A stretch of DNA of 64,000 nt from Phanerochaete sordida. Lineage: Eukaryota > Basidiomycota > Agaricomycetes > Polyporales > Phanerochaetaceae. This document shows, piece by piece, positions 12,417 through 23,307 of this stretch (its first letter is position 1; every line of letters starts with the position of its first letter). The stretch spans positions 62,001 to 126,000 of the forward strand of contig BPQB01000032.1 in NCBI GenBank assembly GCA_019973155.2, read 5' to 3'. A model generated the notes under the pieces. That model searched no databases and was not told the DNA's origin. It saw only the letters and a program-made list of their open reading frames with translations. The position numbers and the translations under genes are program-made.

Positions 12417-14340
12417 TCAAGGTGACGATTGACGGCACACCCATTTGTGCCCGCCCTCGCTCCAGTCCCTGCATTGCGTCAGAAGACCGTTCTTGGGTGC
12501 TGACAGCGAGCCACCCACTGTGTCTGACACCTCTTCGAGCAATACAGCACCCTCTCGCAGCGCTTGCACTTCCGCAACTTGTGGTGCGGCCGCTCGCCGA
12601 AGCAGAGGCACTCGCGCCACGCGCACCCGCGGTCCTTCGTCCAGCCCGCGGCGTCCGCCGCGCCGGCGCCCGCGGGGGCCTCGGCGACGTACGGCGCATC
12701 GACGTCGACGCCGCACTTCGCGCCGAAGTCGCGCCACCAGCGCGCGACCTTCGCCTGGTGCGGCGCGCGCGCGGCGGGGAGCGCGGCGAGGCGCGCGTGC
12801 GCGCGGTGCCAGACCTGGTGCACGGACGCGCGGAAAGACGCGTTGAGCGCGCGCGGGAAGGACGCGTCGTCCATGATGTCGGCGTCGGACGTCAGGATGC
12901 CCATGATCCCGCCGAGGCACTCTGTGGACGGTCAGCTGACGTGGAGCGGGGAGGGCGTGTGCGCGCACCGCCTTGGTCGTCCGTCGTGTCCTGCGCGGCG
13001 AAGCATAGCGAGTGGGCTGCGAGCAGGATGAGGTAGTGGCTGAACGCGCGGTTGAAGCGCCGGGCGCGCGTTCCGCTGTCCCTCGCCAGGATCATCCTAG
13101 GGACATCAGCACTGCTGTGATAACACTCGACAATGTGCCACTCACGTAATGTGAACGAATGTGTACTGCAGAATTTCCCAAGTCTTTTGCTCGGACTCCC
13201 CGCTGCACACTTGCCGCTGAGCTGCGCACATGAGATCGAGCGGAAACTGCGTGTTCGCGCCACGCGCCGTTTCGAGGGGCTTGTACTGGAGCAAGGTCAT
13301 TAGAGAGACAAGTGCTCTGTAGAGTTCACTGTCCAGGAGCTCCTCGTCGTAAAGGAGGTCGGACATGCTCCGGATAAAACGCGACGGGATGAGCGTTTGG
13401 CACGCGATAGCCCTGTCTAGGAAGGCGTCGAGGTCGGTTTGGGAGCGCGTCAGAGTAACCTCGCGGAATATCGAAATGAGGCGTGGACGGGTGTGGGGTA
13501 TGTACGAGCCACAGGCCAACGCGAGGAGTGCGACATGTCCGATGTCGCCGCGGTACATCGACGGCTTGCGACCTCTGTCGCAGAGGCACAATTGAGCCCG
13601 ACCGAAAGACCATACACAGCTCTTTCACTCACTCTTCAGCATCACAGATGTAGATGTGTGATATCAGCAAGTCGCAGATCAGGTCGCGAAATTTATTGGC
13701 TTGTTTCCCGATGGTGCTGTCGGGGAGGAGAACCATTCCATCGTCGGTGCAGCCAAATGTAACAAGCTGACGAAGCTGCACAAGCAACGACCACAGCCTA
13801 GGAAAGTTCTGCATGACCTCTCCAGCCCAACGAGCGCCGCCGCCTGCCTTATGGAGGCGGTCGCAAGTGCCAACGACAGCATGCGCGACGGCTTTGGATA
13901 GGCACGCGTATACCCCGAGAACATAGTCCTAGAAATTGCGTCAGTTATTCGCCAAAAGATAGGGAAAAAAGGATACTTGCCGTGGCCTTTTCGTCCACGA
14001 ACATCCCCGTGTAAATCTGCCTGTCAAGGGCGACCTGGAGCAGCGCCTGGGGGAGCCCTCCGTCAAACGCTCCTTCCCACAACTCCTCCGAATTCGACAT
14101 GAAATCGGCCCAGCTCTCCAGCCTGTCAATAAAATCGTAGCGCTTTGTAAGGTCTCGCCGTAGTCCATGCACCCTGCGGAGCGCTGCGCCAGCGCGTTCG
14201 GGATGCTTCACGAATTCCTCGGTCATGACACCCTCAAGGTGTTCTGCGGCATTGCGGAAGTGGTTGATCTGCTCCGCCATCGCTTCAAGCTCGTCTTCCG
14301 ACGTTGGTTCGCGCGCGCGCGCGCGACGACTTCGTGGCAT
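12417..14340 (-). CDS. MYND zinc-finger protein, copy 5
   Basis: Exons 14340-13981, 13928-13633, 13574-13146, 13096-12969, 12921-12519 and 12468-12417 give about 555 aa. The ATG at 14340 yields a 360-nt first exon, as in copy 2, and like copy 2 intron 1 begins with GCAAGT, a GC-AG intron at the homologous place. The MYND part reads CKRC, YC, KRC, GGH, VC. Exon 5 is the most GC-rich of the family and carries a short alanine/glycine insertion before the finger. The start lies 300 bp from the divergent membrane-protein gene, so the two may share a promoter region. No function can be assigned beyond a probable zinc-dependent protein-interaction domain. Confidence 0.84.
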
Positions 14341-14640
14341 CGCGAGACCGGGACTGGGTCGAGGTGAAAGGAGAAAGCCGGGCAGAATTCATAGCGCCAA
14401 GCGCGTCGCGACGCGCTCCCGGCGCCCCGCCCCCTTTCCATTTGCGGACGGCGGGATCCGACGTCAAGCGCCGAGGGCGCACTCCACTCCGAACAGCAAC
14501 GCTGACATCATCCTCTGCGGCCAGGAACGTTGGCCTCGCCGCACATGTTCTCTCCGCCTTGCAAAATGGGCACATACCCCTTGACCTCGACGCCCACGAC
14601 GCCCACGACCTCTGCACCAACCTCGGTGTAGCGACACACG

Positions 14641-15931
14641 ATGATGGACTCTGAGCTCCCGCTGGACACCTCGCACCCTGCGGTGCGGGACTATTTGGCC
14701 CTCATTCGGTGCGTGGGCAGAGTACTTCGGCTTGTACGAGTGTTAAACGCGAGCCTCACAGGCTACAAGTCCTAACACCTCTCTCCTTGCTCATCAACAT
14801 GGCTACCGTGATGGTCTGCACGCTTGTGGTCAACCCGAACCTCGGTACGCTATTCTGCGCGTTTTCTGGAGCTATGGAATCTGAAGCTTCCCCTAGGGGA
14901 CATCTCGAGATTGTACCCTGCCGTCATTGCTCCGGAGCCAAGCATGGTGGCGATATACCTCGTCGCGATATACCTCGGACAGATTGGATACTGTGTGCTG
15001 CTCGTGCTGGCGCGGAAGCGTGAAACGAAGGTGCGTTGTCGCGGCTTGCATTGCCTACTGCCTCGAGCTCAATCATGCGCAGGACGCGCTTGTGAAAGGA
15101 GTAGGGTTGCCTCTAGTGTTTGCCAACTGGGTGATGGCCGCGTGGGCGATAGCTTGGGTGCGTTTGCTCCGCGTCGTGCATCAGCAGCATACTGAACGCT
15201 TTCCCAGCTCTTCCAAGCATTCCTAGTCGCGGTCGTCCTGCAAGGCATACTGCTAGTACTGCTCATATACGCGAACGTTGTTCTCCTCGTATACCACGCT
15301 CCCACTGCCGAAAGGCCCGTGGACATCGCCCTCATCCACGCGCCCATGCGCGCGTTCATGATCCTTCCCCTCGGCGTTATGTTCGCATACAACCTGTTGT
15401 AAGTCGCTGACCTCTACGATTGATCCGGCTGACAGACTCGTCAGTATAACACTTGGAATGACATGGTCTCCTGGCGAGCCGCAGCATTATGGCAAGCACC
15501 AGTGGACTGGCCTCGGTGTCATGCTCGGTGTCAACGTGATCAGTAGGTTCAGAACCTCGTCTTATTTCTCTCAGCTCCTCATAGCATACTCTAGGTCTGA
15601 TCATCGTTGTGCTCCGACGTGACATCGTCTGGTGCGTCGCCGCATGCTGGATCGACGCCAGCATATGGATTTTCAAGCCGAAGCCATTCCCCGTCTTCGT
15701 AAGCATCCACCATTCACCTCTCCAAATCCCATTAACGCCTTACCCTTGTAGATCACGACAGTCGTCTTCACCATCGTACTCCCACTGGCGCTCGTCGCGT
15801 CAGCTCTGTGGGTGAAGATGCGCGGCGGGCGCAGGGAGGGCGCCATCCGGCTCCCCGAGGAGGAGGCCGAGGAGCGCGGCGGCGCGCAGAGAGGGCCGCG
15901 GGAGGTCGATGCAGAGGCGCTGTGGGGCTGA
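14641..15931 (+). CDS. Polytopic membrane protein of unknown function
   Basis: Eight exons (14641-14708, 14762-14844, 14897-15030, 15083-15157, 15208-15398, 15436-15542, 15595-15698, 15752-15931) join in phase and encode about 313 aa. There are roughly seven or eight hydrophobic helices, starting with one around LLINMATVMVC and including VAIYLVAIYLGQIGYCVLLVL, LVAVVLQGILLVLLIYANVVLLV and TVVFTIVLPLALVASAL. A charged, glutamate/arginine-rich tail of about 45 residues follows the last helix and is likely cytosolic. No signal peptide is visible before the first helix. The layout resembles conserved fungal multi-pass proteins of unknown function (possibly the DUF1774 group), but I cannot confirm the family from memory. 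There are two adjacent ATGs at 14641; the first is used. It is transcribed divergently from MYND copy 5. Confidence 0.82.
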
Positions 15932-16400
15932 GACTGAGTGACAGGGCTCTGTCGGTCTCTCCACTTATTTTGTATTTTTGTACTTCTAACCATATTAGCG
16001 CATCTTGACCATCTGAGCACGTTCAGCGCGCGTTCGAGTCTCCGACCTGACTGGGATTTCATCATGAACCGACATCGAGACGTCGGTGGCCGCCCGTTGT
16101 GATCCCGAGGCGACGAGCCGAAGCCTACGAGATCTCCCCGACAAGTCCGGGAAAACACACTTCATGTGAGCGCATCGCCAGTCTGTCCGTGGCGTCGCTG
16201 ATTTTCCGCAGGGCGTGCATATTAGACATGATGCATGACGACCGAACATCTACCACTGACAGTTTGTTCCGCGGCTGATGGCGCTGATATCCAGGTCTGC
16301 TCGAGCTGCTCGTCGAGCGCGTTCGCGGGTCCGAGACGGAGCACGGCCTGCAAATGCTATCAGAGCGAGCCATGATCGGGCACCGGGGGTGTCCCGCACT
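15932..16400. other. Intergenic DNA
   Basis: Between the membrane-protein stop and the upstream region of the first secreted-protein gene I see only short frames without splice-compatible partners, and no repeat or RNA gene. Confidence 0.4.
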
Positions 16401-16414
16401 TTCGTACCGTCTCC

Positions 16415-16467
16415 AACCGAAATCACCTCGATGGACATTGAATTCGGGAGCAAACAGCGGTATAAAG
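16415..16467 (+). promoter_or_regulatory. TATA box and shared upstream motif of secreted gene A
   Basis: TATAAAG at 16461-16467 lies 117 bp before the ATG at 16578. A 17-nt motif (AACCGAAATCACCTCGA) at 16415-16431 recurs with two mismatches ahead of gene B. Both genes therefore keep a TATA element at nearly the same distance from the start. Confidence 0.5.
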
Positions 16468-16577
16468 GGCGGGTCCGCTGTAGAACTGGACATTGCTCCC
16501 TTCACATTTTGCGCCGGTCGTAACACTTTCGTTTTTTCAGCATGTCCCTTCATTCTTTTATCATGTTCTATTCACGG

Positions 16578-17135
16578 ATGTCAACTTTCGCCGCTGTGCT
16601 GGCCCTAGTACGCACCGGCATCGCCGTGTGCGCGTCGGGCCAAATGGGTGGGTGCCCACAATCGCCTGGTCATCCGCCCGCTGACGCCACCCAACTGCCA
16701 CAGCTGTCGGGAAGTCCTCTGTACGCTCCCAAGTGCCCCAAGTACCCCACGTGAACACGCTCTGATCATAGTAGTGACGCAGGACGTGATGTTCACGGGC
16801 GGGCCCTCGCACGACTTCTCGCTCTGGAGCGGCTTCCTGATGTCGAACAACTGCCGGCTCATCTCGCAGAACGGCGCGACGGCGTCCGAGGCGCAGCTCT
16901 GCGCCGGCGGGTACTTCAAGGGCGCGTCCGTGCAGTGCGACGCGAGCGCAAAGTCCGTGGCCTTCATTGTAGTCGCGGGCGGATGAGCTGACTTTCGGTT
17001 GTTCGCTCGCGCAGCCCGGTCGGCGCGGTCGACACGCAGGGGAACCACTGGAAGTGTTCTCCTACGACGGATGGGAGCTGCAATGTGTCGCTGGAGGGGG
17101 CGTTTATCGTGCTGGCGTGCTGCGACCGCGTATAG
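16578..17135 (+). CDS. Small cysteine-rich secreted protein A
   Basis: Exons 16578-16647, 16704-16720, 16783-16952 and 17015-17135 encode about 125 aa. The first 20 or so residues form a signal peptide (hydrophobic MSTFAAVLALV, then a small-residue region), so the product is probably exported. The mature part has seven cysteines, including a terminal ACCDR motif, and conserved FTGGPSHDF, LWSGFLM and LCAGGYFKGASVQC segments. Cysteine spacing does not match hydrophobins (no early CC pair) or cerato-platanins. Exon 2 is only 17 nt (AVGKSS) and is conserved in genes B and C. Tandem duplication with gene B, 520 bp downstream, is clear. The function is unknown; small secreted proteins of this kind are often cell-wall or interaction proteins, but that is inference. 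Confidence 0.86.
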
Positions 17136-17479
17136 TCGGGATGTGTACCACTTCGACTGGCTCGCGGCCATCCGTTCGTGCCTCCGGCGTTGGAGAGATT
17201 TTCGCCAGATTTGGCGAAGCAGATAGACCCTATGTGAGCGCATCATCTCTCCTGTGTTCGTGCTTTCTGAATGTTGTTGATCTCCAAAGACTAGACATGA
17301 CGAACGGTTGTTCAATCAATTTTTGTTCAACAGCGAACGCACAGCGGACGGCGCTGATACCAGACTCTGCCCGCCGGCAGCGTAGTCTCGTTTTGTAACC
17401 CCCGATGAAGCGCGAACCAGCGTTCAGTTCTGGGCTGTCTGGACCGGAGAGCTAGTCCTGCTTCAATCTCGCAACTGTT

Positions 17480-17547
17480 AACCGATGTCACCTCGAAGCA
17501 GATCGCTGCCTTGGGCGCAGACCGGGATCGCGGCGAGCCGTATAAGG
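17480..17547 (+). promoter_or_regulatory. TATA box and shared upstream motif of secreted gene B
   Basis: TATAAGG at 17541-17547 lies 114 bp before the ATG at 17655. The motif AACCGATGTCACCTCGA at 17480-17496 matches the gene A motif at 15 of 17 positions. Confidence 0.5.
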
Positions 17548-17654
17548 CTTGCCCAGGTGCAGGATTTACAGTATCTTCATCGCAGCGTGCCCTCTGTGAG
17601 CGTTTGGACATCCTTCCTCTTCAATTTGTCATTTGCCGTCATATTTGTCCCGCG

Positions 17655-18210
17655 ATGCTCTCCATCCGAGTCCCAATTGCCGTCGCGCTGATAGCTCTTG
17701 TTCACCCTTGCATAGCTGTATGCGCGCCGGGTCAGATGGGTAAGCTTCTCTGGCCTTCCGTTATGCAAAGCCTCACCGCGTCCTTCCCCACAGCCGTCGG
17801 GAAGTCCTCTGTGCGTGTCAAATTCTGTGCTGTGAGAATGCACTCTGACCACGCTGTGCACCGCCAGGACGTCATGTTCACGGGCGGGCCCTCTCACGAC
17901 TTCCTGCTCTGGAGCGGCTTCCTCATGACGAACAACTGTCACATCATCTCACAAAACGGCCTCACGCAATCAGAATCGCAGCTCTGCGCCGGCGGGTACT
18001 TCAAGGGTGCCTCTGTGCAGTGCGACAGCGGCGGAAAGTCAGTGGTTTTTCTGCTTGTGGCAGATATGCCGTATTTACCACCGGCCCAGCCCTGTCGGTG
18101 CTGTAGATACCCAAGGTACCCACTGGACGTGCTCTCCCACGACCGATGGGAGCTGCAATCAGTCTCTGGAAGGGGGCTTCATTGTGCTGGCTTGTTGCGA
18201 TCGAGCGTAG
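17655..18210 (+). CDS. Small cysteine-rich secreted protein B
   Basis: Exons 17655-17739, 17794-17810, 17868-18037 and 18090-18210 encode about 130 aa, with the same four-exon plan as gene A: a 17-nt exon 2, a 170-nt exon 3 and a 121-nt exon 4. The signal peptide is MLSIRVPIAVALIALVHP followed by a small-residue cleavage zone near VCAPGQ. The mature protein keeps FTGGPSHDF, LWSGFLM, NNC, LCAGGYFKGASVQC, VDTQG-HW-CSPTTDGSC and LACCDR. High identity to gene A over the coding exons but not the introns points to an older duplication under purifying selection. Secreted, disulphide-rich; the biochemical role is not known. Confidence 0.87.
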
Positions 18211-20100
18211 CTGAGATATCAGGCTGCACGTAATTGGGAGCCTCTGTCATTGAATTTTCATCCCATGCCTAGTGCTCTCGTCAGCGCAAAGGGACCGCCT
18301 GAGGGAATGATAATGTAACGGACGGCAGGAGATCTGTTGAATAAAAGTCACATATCAGCTGTGGGGTCTAGTGTTCAGTCAGAGCCCACTACTAGGGTTT
18401 CGTACTACTCGCGAATTGTGAGCTGATCGAGGACCTTATCACGCACAGCACCATATGCGCGGTATATCGAGGCTGAGAGAAAGTAATGTCAAGATAGCAG
18501 TGCACGTCAGCTGGCAGAGACGACGATCAGAGCAACCCGACATTGACCCGACAGGCCATCAGGAAAATCCCAGGGCGTCTGGAGGCGTCTGTGGCGTCTG
18601 TACCAGACGTCCCAGCCCGGTCAGCACTCAGAGTCTCGTCTGGAGCCAGGCATGTACCTTAGCGCCAGTACGGGAATCTGAGGGAGACGGTACCAGATAT
18701 CAGACACCTCCAGCTACCAGACACAGCCAGCACGATAAATATTCCATATATTTGTCGGCCTATCCATGCACGATATCGTGCAAATTTGATTCGGAAATAA
18801 GCACATGTATTGCAGCGACAATAACTACACATAGAGTACATTGCAGAGCACATACACTACAGGGTAGGCAAGCATGTGCACCGCAGCGGCAGGTGAAATC
18901 CTCGAAACAAGAGACAGCACTGCGGCGCCGCCACAGCGAATCGGCGACGTGGATGAAGATTGTGCACGCGGGCTGGTCGACCGCTACAGCTTTGCGTGTT
19001 GCGTCCGTGTGTAAATGATCTACGTTATGGCAATTCAGTACTTCGCGCTCGTGTTGGTGAGACTTACCTGCCTGGGCGTGCATAGAAGATTTGATCTGCG
19101 TAGGAGTAAGTCTATGTGAGCGGTCCAGAGGCACACTACGCACCTCTACACCTACTGCGTGAGCTCGTCCCGCCGCGTGGAACTCTCGACACGTTTATTC
19201 TAATGTACGACATGCAGCTACAAAGCTATAATGCGGATTAGTGACTTGGTGGGCGACAGCTATAATGCCTGCTCACCATTGAGGGTGTGCAGGGCTGTGT
19301 GCCCGATTTTGACGTGGCAGCGGCCTCTTGTGGTCGAAGTCTATTACATATTCTCCGGGCGCGGGGCTGGAAGGCATGCTATTCGTAGTTGGGATGAGTG
19401 CGGTCGCGGAAGATGCAGCTAAAGCGTCTGCGTGACATGACAAGGGTCGGAGACTTACCTAGCTGTGCATCGCACAGCATGCAGATACCCGTACTTGGCT
19501 CGACGGCGGTTGGAAGAGATGAGACGGCGTATCTTGAGCGGCAACGGCGAGGCAAGAGGGATTAGAGGTCGAGAGCCTCCACCTGGTGGTGGGTGGAGCA
19601 AAAGAGCATGATGGAGACAGGGAGAGGGCGGAGCGGCTAAGTCGCGAATCTTCTCACGGTTCGACTTCGAGGGCGCCGCGCCCAATCACGCGAATCTCGT
19701 TCTCGACACAGACTCAACGTTCAACAGCTTCATATCTCTCTCTCCCTTTAGACGTCTATACGGACAGTCAAAATGCCATGTGAGGTGCAACGTGCGCTCC
19801 CTGCTTTCGGGACGCTCACACAGCCCGTGTTTATGACACGGGTACGATGTGGGACGCTGTACCGCCATCCGTTGCCACCGGCCAGCGCAGCGCAGCGCGC
19901 TGCGCTCCCTCGCGTCCCGTCTTGGTTCTTGTGTCATTGTCTGAGCTGACGTGGCCGCCTTCTAGCCTCGCGTGCCCCGGCGGCTGCTCGTCGCGTCCGC
20001 CGCAACCCAGCGGCGCCCTCGTGCCCGCCCGCTTTATGCGCTCGTCGCCGCCGCTCTTGACGCCGCGCAGTGCTGCGGCGTGTCTGTGATACTTATCGCA
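18211..20100. other. Gene-poor DNA
   Basis: About 1.9 kb without a credible gene. Frames of up to 187 codons exist (for example 18455-19018), but they show no domain, no signal peptide and no splice structure. A short word, AGCTATAATGC, occurs twice near 19225-19265. I see no transposase, reverse transcriptase or terminal repeat. Confidence 0.4.
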
Positions 20101-20119
20101 GGGCGGAGGTCTGCGCGCC

Positions 20120-20460
20120 CCACGGTACGCGACGGCCGCGCGCCTGCCAATTCTCTGTGCAGAGGTGGTGCATGGCGGGGAGAAATGTTCTGATGTCGCA
20201 GGGCGCAGGCCAGCTGAGCGCGTCCTGCGGTGCGCGACGGCCGCGCGCCCGCCGTTCTGTGTCTCATATAGGTGGGGCATGGTGGCGAGCAGTGGTTTAT
20301 ATCACAGGACGCCAACGGACGCACTCCGTGGCACGCGTTGGCCGCGTGCTTGCCGATACGCTGCCCGCAGATGGCGCGCGCGCGGCGACTTTGAGCTGAC
20401 ATCGCAGGACGTGGCGGGGCACGTCCTGCGGTAGGCGACGGCCGCATGCCTGCCTATGTG
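20120..20460. repeat. GC-rich tandem repeat, about four units of 100-105 bp
   Basis: A core like GCGACGGCCGCGCGCCTGCC recurs near 20128, 20233, 20332 (diverged) and 20434, a period of about 100-105 bp. Between cores a second block (AGGTGGTGCATGG-like) also recurs in the first two units. Open frames on both strands here arise from this repeat and from high GC, and show the same repeated peptide, so they are not taken as genes. Confidence 0.6.
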
Positions 20461-22511
20461 CGCCCGGCGGGGCGCGACGCTCGTGGTGAGTCGTCGGCCT
20501 GCCTCTCTGACTTCGTGCCCTGCGCTGACCGCTTCGACAGGGCGCTCGCGCGCGGCTCTGGCTCGCCGCAGGGTTCTCGTCCGCGAGCTCTTCACGCTCG
20601 CAGTCGGCGCGCGGGCTGTTCGATGCGCTGTCGTTCGGGCGAGAGCCCCGGCCGGCCAGGCAGTTGGTGAGTCCGCGCCTTCGACGCCGTCGTCGCGCTA
20701 ACACGGCTTGCAGAGACGGCGGCGCCGGCGTCGTCCGCGGCTGGGCCTTCGTTCCGCGGCGAATGAGTTTCGCTGCGCCGCGTCGAGCGCGCGAGAACGG
20801 CTACCGCCGTGCCGATCCTGAACTCGCGGCCTGCAGCCTCCGATCGGACCCGGTGTCACCTTTAAAATGTTTGTTTGTTATGGGCATCAGAGCTTAAGTG
20901 GTGCCCTGAACGTCTCTTGAAGTTTGGGAGTTTGAAGCTCACGGCTCAGCATGGGCCACGAGCATGGTCATATTATTCACAGCTCCGTGAAAAGTAGCCG
21001 CTCCGCTTGATCTCATGTCTATAGAACCTGTACCAAAGGTTACTTTGTAGATATTGCGCTGTGGTATTGTATGAGTTAATCTATCGGGTATATTCAAGAT
21101 GAGCTCCCGAGCCGTGCTGGCCGAAAACGGCGCTGCTGGAAAAGAAACGATCTTCTGGACGGTCTGACGGAGCACTGACAGGCCACAGACCGCTCCAGCA
21201 CGTACAGCGCTTCCAGAGCGCGCCAGAACGGTGGGTAAATTCCTGATGCATGCCGACTCGCTCACTTGCTACATCGAGCGCAATACGCAGTATACCCCAA
21301 CTAATGATAGGCACGGTGGCGGGCTTTTCACCAAGCTAATATTCTCTCGTGCTGATGGTTCTGATTTTGAGTAAGCAGCGAATGATGAGTCACAAACCAG
21401 TTTTGAGTCGAGGAGGGCTTAAGCGCTTACATGGCAGCCCGTGACGGTTTTGAGTACAAATTGCATGCTGTCGACGGTTTTCTCGCGGGATATGCCAGAA
21501 ATTATACATGTCAGTGATGCAAACCGAAGACTTTTAGAGCCTTTCCACGGTGGCGGAAGGATCTGAAGTGCACAACGTCGTTTGCATCTTATGGTCGGAT
21601 CATCCGGATCACAGCGCCACAAAGGCCGCGTAGGCCGGCCGGGCTGCCGGAGCTGACCTGGTTTGAACGCATCCACCACCGACGCTGGCCATGGCCGGGC
21701 CGCAACTCTCACCCCAGGCCCGCAGGCTCCAGGTCATCATCGTCTCCGCACCTATCATGGGTGCTTGCGCATGTAAGTTTGCCATTTTCCCTCCTGTGTA
21801 TTTGTTTGTCTTTTTAGCCGACTCTTCCTTTCGTGAAGCGGCCTGGGCGTTGCTGTATGTCCGCTGTAGCAGGTTTATTGATGTAATTTCATACTCCAGA
21901 CGTCCTGTATGAACGACTTGTTCAGGGAAAGCCCCGCCGGACGCTTCCGCGCGACGAGCCAGACGCACACGGCCCCGTCTTTCCCGAGCCGCTGCGTGCA
22001 TCTGACATACTGCACGACCCCAAGAAAGACCAGTAAACGTACGCCGTGGACGTACAGGTACGTGTAGCACTCTAATTTTTCGCGCAAGCTGCTCCTAATC
22101 CGCAGGCGTGAGACCGCAGGCCTCCGGAGCTCTCGTAGCGCTACTTTGCACCCTGTACCCATGACTTTGAATAGAATTTCACGTAGCGCAGGCCAAACAT
22201 ACTGCACTATGCATGATAGTGATACCTGACACGGCGGGGATAGGATAGCGCAGCAGGTGCTTTGATATTGACGGATTGGGTCTGATATTCGTCTTCATTT
22301 TCAAAACACTTCGCAGGACCGCAGAGCGCCATTCTTCTGTCCAACGCAGCCAGATTCATAGACGGTCGCTTTCCTTCACACTCCATGTCGAAAACTAGCA
22401 GATGGGTATTGGCGGGGGAAAGCAGAGGCACATACATCGCATTGCTCAGTCCATGCACCCGAATCTCTATACGCTCTCCACAGCCTCCGTCCTCTTTTTC
22501 TCGTAGCCCTT
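20461..22511. other. Gene-poor DNA
   Basis: About 2 kb after the tandem repeat. The first 350 bp are very GC-rich, the rest moderately AT-richer. Frames such as 21609-22070 on the reverse strand have no recognisable motif or exon structure. Nothing else identified. Confidence 0.35.
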
Positions 22512-23059
22512 CTACACCTCGCGCTTCGCGTCGGGCGCTGCGGGCACCGCCGCGCCGGCGGGGAGGACGCGCACGCCGGGTATCCTCGCGGGGTTGAACG
22601 AGCGGTCGCAGTCTGCGTACGCGGCGCCTGCGCCGAAGCCGGTCGAGAGCGCGATGGGCCACGCACGGCCTGCCAGCACAGAGTGAGCGAGCGCCGTGTC
22701 AGCGGGAGGGCGCACGGGCACGCACGCTTGAAGAGGACGACCGAGGCGATGACGCCGACGCTGAAGCCGACGCCTCTGCGCGCGGGTACACGCGGGTGAG
22801 CGCAGCACACGAACGGGGAGGCGGCACACGCACGACTTCACGAGCAGGTCCGCCACTGCACGTCAGCACACAGGGCGCCGCACGTCCCGGGTTCACGCGA
22901 CACGGTCAGCGGGCGCGGCGCAGGCAGCGGAGCGGGCACCTACAGCAGCGGTCGTACTGCGCGCCGTCAGCGCACCGCCAGCACGCGCGGGGGCAGACGC
23001 ACCTTCTGCGCGACGATGTTCTCGCTCGAGAGCGGCTTCGCGGGGGCGGGCGTCGACAT
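22512..23059 (-). CDS. MIC10: MICOS complex subunit Mic10
   Basis: Five exons (23059-23003, 22956-22944, 22855-22834, 22775-22726, 22669-22512) join in phase to give 99 aa, close to yeast Mic10 (97 aa). Mic10 is a small inner-membrane protein of mitochondria that oligomerises to bend the membrane at crista junctions. The hallmark glycine motifs in two membrane helices are visible: G32-V-G34-F-S-V-G38 in the first and G58-F-G60-A-G62 in the second, joined by a short positive loop (KRRAW). A YDRC motif precedes the first helix and the tail is proline/alanine-rich. Exons 2 and 3 are only 13 and 22 nt, so automatic predictors may well miss this gene. It is convergent with nothing and lies 249 bp downstream of the SCC3 stop on the same strand. 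Confidence 0.9.
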
Positions 23060-23307
23060 CGGTGGTGGTCGTGGAAAGGATGGGAGGCGCCCGCCAGTGG
23101 CGCCGGCGCGCTTTTCGCGCGACCCACGCGCCTGCCGCAGCAACCTGCTGGTCCCGCCCATGCGCGCGTGCGCAACGTCCCCGGCGCAAAAAATGCTAGC
23201 ATTACAAGATAGGTTATACATAAGGTAGCTGGGGCATCACATGAAGCAGCACAACACATTACACGCGAGCAGCACAGCGCAAGTCCAAACGGGGTATGAC
23301 CGCAACA

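Noticed and set aside
16578..18210. Hydrophobin reading of the secreted pair
   Set aside because: The cysteine order lacks the two CC pairs of hydrophobins; there is only one CC, near the end.
19831..20704. Arginine/alanine-rich frames on both strands
   Set aside because: They are produced by the GC-rich tandem repeat and show the same repeated peptide without any gene structure.
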